Positions 12,701-24,700 of a stretch of 64,000 nucleotides of DNA are shown here, one piece after another. The notes beneath the pieces were generated by a model. The model made no database searches, had not been told where the DNA came from, and saw only the letters and a list, made by a program, of their open reading frames with translations. Within the stretch, counting starts at the first letter, position 1; each line of letters begins with the position of its first letter. The translations under genes and the position numbers were made by a program. Source of the DNA: Gorsachius magnificus (Eukaryota > Chordata > Aves > Pelecaniformes > Ardeidae); contig CM067084.1 in the NCBI GenBank assembly GCA_034008185.1, positions 38,329,099 through 38,393,098 on the forward strand, in the 5' to 3' direction.

Positions 12701-15700
12701 TTCTGGAGATGCTTGCATGTTACATTTACTAGATAGTTTTCTTTCTTTTTTCCCCCCTTTGTTTTTTCTGAGAAATGGTTTATTGTGTGTGGGACCAAAA
12801 CTATTGAAGTCTGCATATGTTTTATAGAGGTTATAATAATGTTAAATACTACTATGTGTTCTCTTGTATTATTTTTTTCTTCATCACAATGTGGTTTTTT
12901 TCTTAGTTGCTTTATAATTTTTTTATTTGCTCTTTTCATGTGAAACTTCTAATACACCTAAAAGCTGCCCACCCATCATGCAGCTATCTCGGATGAGAAT
13001 ATGATATGAATATGGCTTTTTATTTGTTGCTAAGTATAGTGGTGAACTTTTTAGGGGTTGCTTGATGCTTCAACAAAGTGCCAGACTCTTTAAGAGTTAA
13101 TTTGTACTGTTCTTTGCTTTCTTAGATAAATGGCAGTGGCATCCTAGGACCTTCTCAGGCAAATACAGAAAACAATATCCATCACACAAAAGGACTAATG
13201 AATCTTTCAAGATCTGGAGATGCACCTTCCATTGGCTTTACCAATCAGATGTCAAATTTTTCTAAACACAGTGACAAATCAGGTAAGAGAAGGTGAGATG
13301 GGGACAGCATTGTTTAGTCTTCAGTGTACACAAGTACAAGAGGATCAGGGCATTGTTGAATAGGCTGAAATAAGTCAATGTTAGGCTGGCAGTCAAGTTT
13401 AGAAGATGATCTTTAAGTCCTGTGCTCTGCTTTAGAGGAATTAGTTGATGTTGGAAGTAGATTTATGAAAATTGGATTCTGTGTTAGAGAGGAATGAAGG
13501 AAAGCCATAACAACAGCTAGAAATAATGCCATGGTGTCTGGCCCTCTAATTTTTTTCCCAAAAAAACCCCATCCTATGTTAGGAAAACTTGTATTTCATA
13601 CTATTTCTCTTTAGAAACAGAGGTTCCAGATGATGAGTATTATGATGAGGATGATCACAATGAAGTTGTCCAGTACCTGTTGGATGTTGTAGATGAGGAA
13701 GCCCAGAACCTCTTAAATCATAATAATGCAACTTCAGAGGCTCAGAGTCTTCTACATCTCAAGAAGGCTGCATCAGAAGATCACTTGCCAGGTAATATGA
13801 GCCATTAAAAGAGCATATCATTAACAGCAAAATACTGCTTGAAACAAGGTGCCAAGTAAGCAATTGATTTGGCAAGAGGGATTGTTGACATTGCATTAAT
13901 GTGTGAACTGAAAGTTTCCCAGGTAGAACACAGACAAATGATTGCTGATTCCAGTGAACTTCAGATACAATTTAATAAATTAGGTTCTGGTTTGATAAAT
14001 CTGGATTTTGCTTAAAGTAATCTGGGAGAATCAATCCCATTCTAGAATTGTCTCTTGAGTGGAATCAAGGTGTTTAGGTACCTGGTTCTGCAGCTACAGT
14101 CATTGATTGCAGATTGCACAACTTGAAAATGTGTTGAGCTCTCTCAAAACCAAGCAATTTTCCAACCTGCTTTGTCTCTTTTAGAAAAACTATTTTTTCA
14201 GTACCTGCTTGTCTCTGTACACCTTTCTTTTCCTTCATTCCATTTCCTCGGCTCCAGTTGTTACTCACTGAAATTTAGCGGGGAGTGTGATTTGTAGTTC
14301 CTTTGTGTCACTCTATGTAGGAGTGCTCCAAAAGTTCAAGCAAGATGCTTGCTGCTCCTGTGGAGGTTCCTTCAGATATACCGTCCAAAACTATAATTAC
14401 TTCAGCTCTTTTGCTGCTCTTCAAGTTCATTGTGGTATTGTCATTGGTCATTACATTAGAAATCAGGGAATACTGGGGTTCTGGCTGTGCCAGGACCTCA
14501 GCTGAAGAATATCATTGGAGCTTCACTACTTCCAATTTCTTGTAGCTAGGATCTGGCCTTTGCAACTGAAGATTAATTGAATCCATAAGATATAACAGCA
14601 GGGAACTACTGTCGTAGACAGATATAAGTCAGACTTTATCCAGCACATCTTAATTAGGTCTTGTTAATGCAAAGAGCAAGTAGAATCCTGCTTTACACCT
14701 ACTGCTGGTCTAAATGTAACTGAATTGCAGAAACACTATTGACATGGGAATCTGATAACTTACTAGCACTAGCTTCTCCATCCATTATGATGTGGCACAG
14801 ATACTCTGTTAGCTATGCAAACAACCTCACACAATAATGACAGCTGTTCCAGTTAAAAAAGAAAGAAGCCTAAGTCTGACTGTCTTATACAGTAAGACCT
14901 CTTTTCCAACACACTGGTAGCAAAGGGACTTAAAAGATGTTTCTTGGTTTTTCTGGCACCTTTATTCCCTGTGTAGTGCCAGACAGGTGTAACAGGGTTC
15001 ACATTTGTGAGAAGGTGACTCCTGGGCATCTTTTGGTGTGTTTATGCTGTATCTCCTGATTTTCCTGTTACAGTAGAGATGAATGGAAAGCTGACAGAAG
15101 ACAAGTCTGAAGACACAGACTGTGATGGGTCATCTCTACCTGAAGATTTTTCAGAGGTGGGATAGCAAGAAGCTGGCAGACATTTGTCTGCTGATTTTGC
15201 TTTTTCAGGCGCTCTTTTAATTTATTATTTTCCTTATTGGCATAGAACTTGTGGAAATAACTTTACATGTCTTCTAAATGAAAACATCTTTGTCGGTAGT
15301 AACTGTAAATGGTGCACAAACATTTATTTATTTTTTTCTTAGATAGTGTATGATTATTCTACCATAAATTAACTATTTAAGAGAACAAAGCATGGAGTTT
15401 TTTTACATCACTTCTCATAAAAACAAAAAGGGCAATAATAAGCTACCTTGTTAAAGTTATGTCAGGCATTTAATCTAAACGATTCCCTTGATTCCTGCTC
15501 GAAGGGAAGCAGTCACAATGAATGCAGTGTAGACTTAACTGTCCAAAATGTAAATTAGAGATTTCTTTTCCTCCTACTTTTTGCTAGGATGTGTTCATTA
15601 ACTTGAATAACTTCTATATGTGGTTTACCCTACATTGTTGCGTGTCCTGTTTTACATCAGTCATTAGATGCCCAGGTTTTGACTCCTATTTCAAATCAGC

Positions 15701-18700
15701 AGAACTCTGTCTAATCCAGCACAATCCTGGCTGTTGCAGCTTTCTGTCCAGTTAGTAGAGCTGAGAGTCAAATCATGATTCTGGCTCTGTGTCAGTGTGC
15801 TCTAGGAGATCCACAAGCAAAATTCTCTGAGTATGGCAGTGGAAACTTGCAGGCTGGCCCAATAAGTATAAATGGTTTTGTAGATGATTTTTTTCTTGAA
15901 AGGAGGATCAAAATGCCTTCTTCTTTGCCGAGTCTTTGTTGAGGAAAGCGTATATAGGAGTACCTCTCATTTAGAGGTAAAGCCCTGTTCTGTTCTACAT
16001 AGGAATGGTGGCTTGACAGGAGGCAGAAGTTTTCACTATCAGATGTACCTCATAAAGGGTTTTTAAGAATTGGAAACAAAAAAGTCAACTGGATAAAATT
16101 TACATGACTACTGCTGCTGTGAGTCAGGAATGATTTTAAGATAGCTTTTTGGCCTTGTTACAGTAGAGCCTCTTTCCAAGTGCACAGTGTTCTTTTCCTC
16201 TGTTATTTTGAGTTAATGAGATGTCTAAAAGAGGAAAGTCTTTCATTATGTGCTGCTTTGAACTTAGTACCCTTCAGAAACAGTCCATGTAATTGTTAAT
16301 TGTTTAAAATTTACTCTGTGTGTGTGTTATAACTATGTCCTTTAATGTGTTTTGAAATATTTCTTCCACTAGCCAACACATGTAAATGGTTGTGAAGACT
16401 ATTGTGAAGTAAAAGCTATGCCAGAAAGGTAAGGCTTCTTTTCTAGTGTTGCTTGAAAGCAAACCTGTGAAGCCTGAAACCGAAGAGGGATATGTTATAA
16501 TGAGAAAATCAAACAAAAAACCTCACCCCCAAAACAAAACAAACCCAGTAAAATACCCATGCAATGATGCATTGAATTGGTTTCTGCCTATTCTTGTTAT
16601 TTAAAAGGTTATAATTTGCCTGAATACTAGTCAGCTTTATGTGGTTTACTATGCCCTACTTCTATTTATTCCTTTGAAATGTGCTTATAACAAGTAACTG
16701 GGCTGTGTTTGAATGGCTCCAAATAACTTAATTTGCATTGTACTAACAACCTGGTGCTTGCATGTGAAGAAAACATTCAAACAAAGCTGTCTTCAGTTTG
16801 AATCCTTACAAGCTTCATTGTGTTACTTCTAGTTTTAGAGCACAGAAACTAAACTGTATAGTTCCACTGGTCCATCTGTTCCCATTTGGGTGCTTGGGGC
16901 TTATGGTTTTTTTACACGGAAAACTAAGGATGTGCCTGGCCATTCCTTTGAGCCACCTTGAATTTTGGAAATTCCCAGGATTGTTTTTCTTTGTGAAATA
17001 ATTTTAGTCCTTAGTCTAAGTGAAGCTTAATCAAAGTGTATATACTTCATTTTATGTTTTGATTAAGTTTCTGGGAAGTTTTGGGTTGAGACTTGGCACA
17101 AGCAGCAACATTATGAACTAAAATACTTAATATGTTTACCACTGTCTTTAACAAAGCTAGAAAACTTGCAATTGAAAATTGTTATTCTAGTGTATACGTA
17201 ATGAATTATGTGAATGGTACAAATCTGCTATTGGATGTTACTTGGCTGCTTAGCATTTGAAAAGTAATTGCAGTGATAGTTATTACTAGATTCGTGTCTT
17301 CCTGGCTTTTCCCACAGTTACTTTTTTCAAATCCATACTGGGGATTTGAGATTACTGGTATGCATCCAGTCCAGAAATACTTTTAGCTATAAATTACTTT
17401 CTGGCAATTTTTTTATTAGATTGCAAATGTGTTGGTTATTTCTAGGTGTTCTTTCTTACTTCCATACCTTGTGCGCTTACAGATCTCCTCCACAACCTTC
17501 CTTGAGTCAAGCAGATGAAGATGAAGTTACATGGGGCAGTGATGAACTGCCGATTGAATCAGTCAGCCAGGAACATGTAAATAAAGGCAAGAACTTTAAC
17601 AAATAATCAGTGGAAAACTAAGGATCACATTAAATAGACAAAATCTCAGAAGTTAACTGTAAAATATCCTGGATATGTTTTGAGGGTGTATTGACAGGTA
17701 TAATGAGAATTCTAACAGCTCAGCAACCTGCTGGAAAGGATCTTTACAGCTTTGTGTAATAAATGTGTGAGAGTTAATAGGAACAAGTATTGGCAGTGTT
17801 GTGCCTGTAGTTTTAATAGAGGTGAAATCAGCTGAGATGCTTTCTTCCATAGTATCTATCTGACAAAAGCTTTAACAGTATACATATTTGACCATGATCA
17901 GACCAGTATATTATGTGCTTCACATACCAGCTACTCCATGCTCAAATTAGGCAATATTTTTTCTGTCTCGACTCTCATTCTTCCACTGCTGCTCAGTGTG
18001 GCAGAGTGGAACACTGCTCAATTTGATGCATTTGGCAGAATCTAGTCTTTACTTTTTGAGATAGCATTGGAAATGTCAGTTCTTGAAATTCATATACAGT
18101 AGCCTTTTGTCTGCATTCATTAGAAGAAAAAAGGATAATCTGTGTAAGCCTTTAAACTAAGTCAGTAGATTTAGGATGCTTCTAATTGCAATATCAGAGA
18201 GACTCTTGGTTTATTAATTTTGTTGTGCTTCAGAAAAACTGAAGGCCTTATAGAAAGCAAGCTTTATTGGAGAAAAATAAAAGTGTATTTAACACATCTT
18301 GAAAGACATGTTGAGTATAAGTGCTAAAACAAAGTCACAGGCTGTGATGTTTTAAGTACAGGGTTCTGAATTCATCCCTGTGCACATTCATCAATTTTGT
18401 AGGTTACTGTGTGAAGAACTTACATTTCAAATGTATTTGAAGTTTGTGTCATTGTATTTATTGTAAGTTCAGGAAAATACTCTTTGGTTCCTGGATTCAT
18501 CAAAACTCATTTTGCATCATACTGGTTTTGTTAATTTGTTTTTCCCTGTCAAACTAAGAGGAAATCTGTCTATTCTCTCTGGTGTATGGAGGCATTCTAG
18601 AGAATACAGGTAGTACAGTGGTAAACGGCAACAAGGAAATCCAACATTGCACTACAGTTTACATTTCCCTAGTTTTAGCTATTTATTTACATTTATATCA

Positions 18701-21700
18701 ATCAGTCTTGTTCTTCTGCTAGATTTCCCTTTAGTGACAAACGAAGAGATCTCTGCACTCCCTACTGTGAATGTGCTCCCTGGAGGCAAGTACTCAGGAG
18801 CCAAATTGAAGTCAGTGATAAGGATGTTGCGTGGATTGCTGGAACAGGGAGTCCCTTCTAAAGAGATTGAAGTGAGTAACTATTTGCCCTTTAAAGTCCT
18901 TTTTTCCAGTATAAAACAGATAAAAATAGAGTGGCTGGTTCATCACTGCCTTAAATACCACAGCTCTTTAATTTGCAGCTCTAAAGGGTTGAAAAGACTT
19001 TTTACCAAAGACTTCACCCCTGTCGTGGTTTAACCCAGCAGGCAGCTGAACACCATGCAGCTGCTTGCTCACTCCACCCCCTCAGTGGGATGGGGGAGAG
19101 AATTCGGGAGAAAAAGTAAAACCTGTGGGTTGAGTTAAAGACAGTTTAATAAAACAGCAGAGGAAAAAGAATAACAATAATAATGTGGTGGTTTGACCCT
19201 GTCTGGATGCCAGGGGCCCACCAAAGCCACTCTTATCACTTCCCTCTTTAACCGGACAGAGGAGAGAAAAGTAAATCAAAGGGCTCATGGGTCGAGATAA
19301 GGACAGGGAGAGATCATTTGTCAGTTACCATCATGGGCAAAACAGACTCAACTTGATGAAATTAATTTAATTTATTACCAATCAATATCAGAGAAGGAGG
19401 GGATAAAAACTGCTGAATCTTAAAAACATCTTCCCCCCCCACCCGTCCCTTCTTCCTGGGCTCAACTTCGCTCCCAGTTTTCTCTACCTACTCCCCCCCA
19501 GCGGCGCAGGGGGTTGGGAATGGGGGTTGAAGTCAGTTCATCACACGTTGTCTCTGCCTCCTCTTCTTCCTCGGGAGACGACTCTTCTCCTGCTCATGCG
19601 TGGGGTCCCTCTCACGGCAGACAGTCCTCCACGAACTTCTCCAACGTGAGTCCTTCCCACGGGGTCACAGTTCTTCACGAACTCTCCAGCATGGGTCCAT
19701 CCCTCCCACAGGGTGCAGTCCCTCAAGAGCAGACTGCTCCAGCGTGGGTCCCCTGTGGGGTCACAGGTCCTACCAGCAAACTTGCCTTGGCATGGGCTCC
19801 TCCCCCACGGGTCCACAAAGTCTTGCCCGGAATCTGATCTGGTGCAGGCTTCCCACAGGGTCACAGCCTCCTTCCTTTGGGCATCCACCTGCTCTGGTGT
19901 GGGGTCATCCACGGGCTACAGGGGGAGATCTGCTCCACCATGGGCCTCCATGGACTGCAGGGGGACAGCCTGCCTCACCACGGTCTTCGCCACAGGCTGC
20001 AGGGGAATCTCTGCTCCAGCACCTAGAGCACCTCCTCCCCCTCCTTCTGCACTGACCTTGGTGTCTGCAGGGCTGTTTTCTCTCAGATCCTCTCACTTCA
20101 CTTCTCTCTCCGGCTCCTGAGCCACAGCAGGTTTTTTTCCTTCTTAAATATGTTATCACAGAGGCACTTCTACCATCGCTGATTGGCTTGGCCTTGGCCA
20201 GTGGCGGACACAGGGAAAACTTCTAACAGCTTCTCACAGAAGCCACCCCTGTAGCCCCCCCACTACCAAAACCTTGCTACACAAACCCAATACAAATAAT
20301 AATAATGGTAAGAGACTATACAGAATATACAGAATAAGTGAGGCACAATGCAATTGCTCACCACCCACTGACCAATGCCCAGCCAGTCCCCAAGCAGCAA
20401 TTGCTCTCCCCCAGGCAACTCCCCCCCAAGCACAACGAGCATGATGTCCTATGGTCTGGAATAGCCCTTTGGCCACTTGGGGTCAGCTGTCCTGGCTGTG
20501 CCCCTGACCAGCTTCTTGGGTACCTGGCAGACCATGGGAAGCTGAAAAGTCCTTGACTGGTCTAGGCACTGCTTAGCAATAACTGAAACATCAGTGAGTT
20601 ATCAACATTCTTCTCCTTAAATCCAAAACACAGCGCTGTGCCCACTACTAGGAAGAAAACTAACTCTATCCCAGCCGAAACCAAGACAGCTTCCTTCCCC
20701 TCCACTAGCTGCCGAGACACAAAAGTAGTCTGAACTGGGAATTCAGTTCAAAAGTGTGTTTACATCATTCTTACTTCTGGTAAATTGCCAAGTGAATATG
20801 ATGTTACCAGGCATAGACAAGGTAAATAAAGGCTGAGAAATCTAGCAACAGAATATGAAAACAACCTTTCCAAAGTCTGAAGTCAGCCATGTTACACGAG
20901 CTCTTTTTTGGGAGAATGAGATAAAAATATTTATTGGATAATAGGGGGCTTTATTTCATTTTCTTAGCTATGTGAAATTAGATTCCTTTCTGTAACTGGA
21001 TTATTTTGCATTAGTATTTTTTTTTAATGATCCTGTCTATTAAAGACTTGGTTACATACCTGCTCTTAACACTTGTTACCATTTAGCGCTTTCTAATGCA
21101 CATGTAATTGCTTGTTTACAGAACCTTCAGGAGTTAAAACCTTTGGACCAGTGTTTGATTGGACAAGCGAAGGAGAATAGGAAAAAGAACAGATATAAAA
21201 ACATACTTCCTTGTAAGTCCTAACTAATCTGAAGTTCACTGTCGATATTTTGTTACCACCTGTATGGTCAGATTAGTTGGATCAGAAGTGGGGATGGTTT
21301 GATTCCCAATCCTAATTCTGTTACTGAGTAGGGGAAAAAATAAATCTGCCACTCATTTTCTACACATTTAAAGCAATCATTTATAAAGCAGTTTAAGATC
21401 AGCAAACAGTAGACTACTGTAGTAGGTAGGGATGGATGTTCACATATTCCTCAGTTGTTTCAGCAGATCCTGTATCTTAAATGAGATACACATATGGAGC
21501 CAGACAAGATTTTTTCAGTTTTACACACGTCAAATTGGAAAACCAGACATGTATACTATTGTCAGCAAATTTCCTGCAAGAAAATTCTGTTTGTTAGGTG
21601 GGAGATGTGTGGAGGAGAAGTGAGAACTGATAAAGGTTAGTTCTGAGTGAGAAATAGTCAGCCTCAGTTTCAGAAGTGCTGCATTGCAAATTGCATATCC

Positions 21701-24700
21701 TGCCTTTCTGCTGATTTAGACTTCTCCCCTAGCTGTCTTTTTCTTTATTCAAAGAGAAGTACTGATTAGTATCCTAAAGCAAATATTGTAGTGGTTTGTG
21801 TTTGGGGTTGTTTTTTTTTTAATTCTATCTGGAAGCATCTGTGGAGATAAATACTATGGGAGTGTGTCAGGCTTAGCATCCCTATTATGTGACAGTCTAA
21901 TTATATGCACACATAACATTGAGGTATTTTTGTTGTGTGGGGATTGCAGATGATACCACTAGAGTACCTCTTGGGATTGAAGGTGGATACATCAATGCCA
22001 GCTTCATTCACATGCCAGTGGGGAATGAAGAGTTCGTTTACATTGCTTGTCAAGGACCTCTCCCTACTACTGTAGCAGATTTCTGGCAAATGGTTTGGGA
22101 GCAAAATTGTACTGTGATTGCCATGATGACTCAGGAGGTTGAAGGAGAAAAGATAAAATGCCAACGTTACTGGCCAGATGTACTCAATAAAACCACCATG
22201 ATAAATGATAGACTACGACTTGCTCTTGTAAGACTCCAGCAGCTGAAGGGCTTTATCATTAGAGTGCTGGAGCTAGAAGAGATTCAGGTAAGTGAATCTA
22301 ATTCTGCATGCTGAGAATTTTTTTCTGAGTGTTGGTATTTTTTTCCTCATACTTCCGGCTTGCCTGCTTTCAATTGCATTGTCCACATCAAGAGGTAACC
22401 CAGGGTTTCTCCTCTTTGCCCAGTGATCATTACTGGGCAACTTTTCCTCATTGCAGCTTGTGCTACTCTGTGACCTTTGTAAGAGAAGGCAGTTGGGCCA
22501 GATGATTTAATGAAATGCTAATGACACTCTAAATTTTGGCTCCCTAGGTGCCTTTGGCCACAGAAATATATATAGGGATATGTAATTGACTAATAATTCA
22601 GTCTGGCTGATTCATTCTTCTGCATGATTAGCTCAGTCACACAGTGAACTTTATACCATTCAACTACTTGCGTGTTATTTTCAGTTCAGCTCATTGTTTC
22701 TCTTGTTTTATAGAATTACAGAACACCTTTGTTGGGCAAATCCCTCTCATCTGAGACTGCTTCCTTTGGGAACTTACCTTTTGTCTTTTTATTCTTCCCA
22801 TATGTTACATTTTGTTATTGTTGTTTTTAAACCTCAGACAGGCGAAGTACGTCACATTTCCCATCTGAACTTCATTGCCTGGCCTGACCATGACACCCCT
22901 TCTCAACCAGATGACCTGCTTACTTTTATCTCCTACATGCGCCATGTCCACAAATCTGGACCTATCATAACTCACTGCAGTGCAGGCATTGGAAGATCGG
23001 GGACCCTTATTTGTATAGACGTCGTTCTAGGGTTAATCAGCAGAGATCTTGATGTAAGTACCCAAGAGGACGGGCTAAGCTGTTCTTTTGACTTGCAGGA
23101 AACGTTCCACTGGACCTATTCAATTGTTTAAAGACTATGCCATGCTTTTGAGAATAGCATGCTGGCCATTGTTTCATGCAGCATAAATCAGGGTGTAAAA
23201 CAGCAGTACCTGTGAAATGTTTCTTTGATGATGGTCCTGGGGGAAAGAGCTCTAACATCCATTGATTCCTGGGTTGGCTCAGAGAATCTTGTTAAGTGTC
23301 CTGTTTGTTGACACCTCAGCAATCCAACATTGTTAGGTGCCACTTGAGACATTCTGGGATATTGCTTAGGGACACGGTTTAGTGGTGGGATGGCAGTGTT
23401 AGGTTAACAGTTGGACTTGGTGATCTTAAAGGTCTTTTCCAACCTAGACGATTCTATGATTCTATGTTGCAAGGACATCTCCTACCGCAGCAGGCTTCTG
23501 ACTTGGGAACACAACAGTGTGTTGCCATGATGAGTCAGGCAATTGAAGGAAAAGTTAAAATGCCTGCCTTACCTGGCTGGATATACTCAGTGGAACTATC
23601 ATGTTAAATGGCATTAGGGCTGAGAGTTGTGGCACTTGGTCAGTCAGAGATCTGTGAACTGTTGGAGGGCAGCTAGAAGCCAACCATATTATCTGTTTAG
23701 GCAACTGAATCAAAAACTCAGTGTACAAATAGCTCAGCTGGAGGTAAGGGTATGTAAATTAACTTTTCTGGCACAACCAGGGATATGCTTTTTAGGGTGA
23801 TCCACAGGAGGGTGCTAGCTTCCTTATGTATATGTTCTTCAGTGGCCTGATGCAGCAAATCTTTTTGTGAATTTGTAGAGAAGATGAGCTATGTCGTGCT
23901 TAGCTCAGCAGGCTTTCTAAGCACCCACTAAATGTCTAGAACTTTATATACCTGAGAAATAAAAAGCGTTTTATTAGGTTGGACGAAGCAGCTCTATTTT
24001 CTGCATACTTAGCTTCCAGTAAGAGTAAGCAAGACAGTCTGTCCACAGAGGAAGAAAACAGGGGAAGGAGAGTGTCTGATGTAGGAGGGCCACATCCATA
24101 TTGCCCAGAGATGGCATGTGCTGGTTATCTACCAGACATGCATAGGCTATAGTGAATTGTCATTTGTTACACTACTAAATGTTTAATGTACCTAGCTGGA
24201 TTCCTTGATTGGATGCTGGGAGTGTTTCTTTTATATGCATGTATACCTTTTTTGGATGTTTAACTTGCTGTTTGTTCTGGTAGTTTGACATCTCAGACCT
24301 GGTGCGCACGATGCGTCTGCAGAGACATGGTATGGTTCAGACAGAGGTGAGTCTGGCTTCCCCAGAAGGAAAGTCTGGCTTCCCCACTAAAGGAAAGACA
24401 CTAGAATTCTAACTCCGATGTGCCAGGAAACTTTCTGTGATGCACACAATGATTGCCTTTGTGCCCTCTAATGCAACATTTGTGTCATGAGAATTATATC
24501 AGATGCGTACCAGTGAGTAGCAGTACGTATTTAACAGTTATTAATGCATGCAATTTTTAACACACTGTGCTGTTTTGACCTGTGGGGTTTTTAAAAAAAA
24601 ATAAATAAAGTGTTATATAAGAAATAAGCTGAGATTTTTGGCTAAAAATTGCATTATAAATTGAAGAGAAGGCCTCAACTGTAGCTGCTATGAATCACTG

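Larger units (their letters stand above)
9676..16372 (+). other. PTPN13: PTPN13 introns of the linker region
   Basis: Between the six small linker exons here the introns run from 0.3 to 1.7 kb. They contain no clear mobile element, only short A/C-rich runs such as around 11930-11980 and T-rich runs near 12750 and 12890. ORFs inside them are chance. Confidence 0.7.
19021..20688 (-). mobile_element. Solo LTR of an avian endogenous retrovirus, interrupted
   Basis: The ends form a TG...CA pair and the body matches the uninterrupted sister copy at 41620-42142. On the minus strand it starts with the TGTC-TGGTTTCGGCTGG type typical of a common avian LTR family and carries ATTAAA-like polyadenylation sequence near its end. 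It is split by the second LTR at 19184-20294; without that and its duplicated target it is about 550 bp. No gag, pol or env sequence is attached. No target duplication was found at its outer ends. Confidence 0.85.
22288..24283 (+). other. PTPN13: PTPN13 introns around the catalytic exon
   Basis: The introns on either side of exon 22838-23053. The downstream one holds the CR1 tail at 23366 and the ghost exon at 23467. Otherwise nothing was recognised. Confidence 0.75.

Noticed and set aside
17571..17590. GT donor at 17577 as the end of the PTPN13 linker exon
   Set aside because: It gives phase 0, and the next exon then reads ATT TCC CTT TAG. Only the GC donor at 17587 keeps the conserved frame.
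19514..20159. Overlapping open frames on both strands within the nested LTR
   Set aside because: They come from GC-rich tandem units in an LTR and show no retroviral or cellular protein motif.
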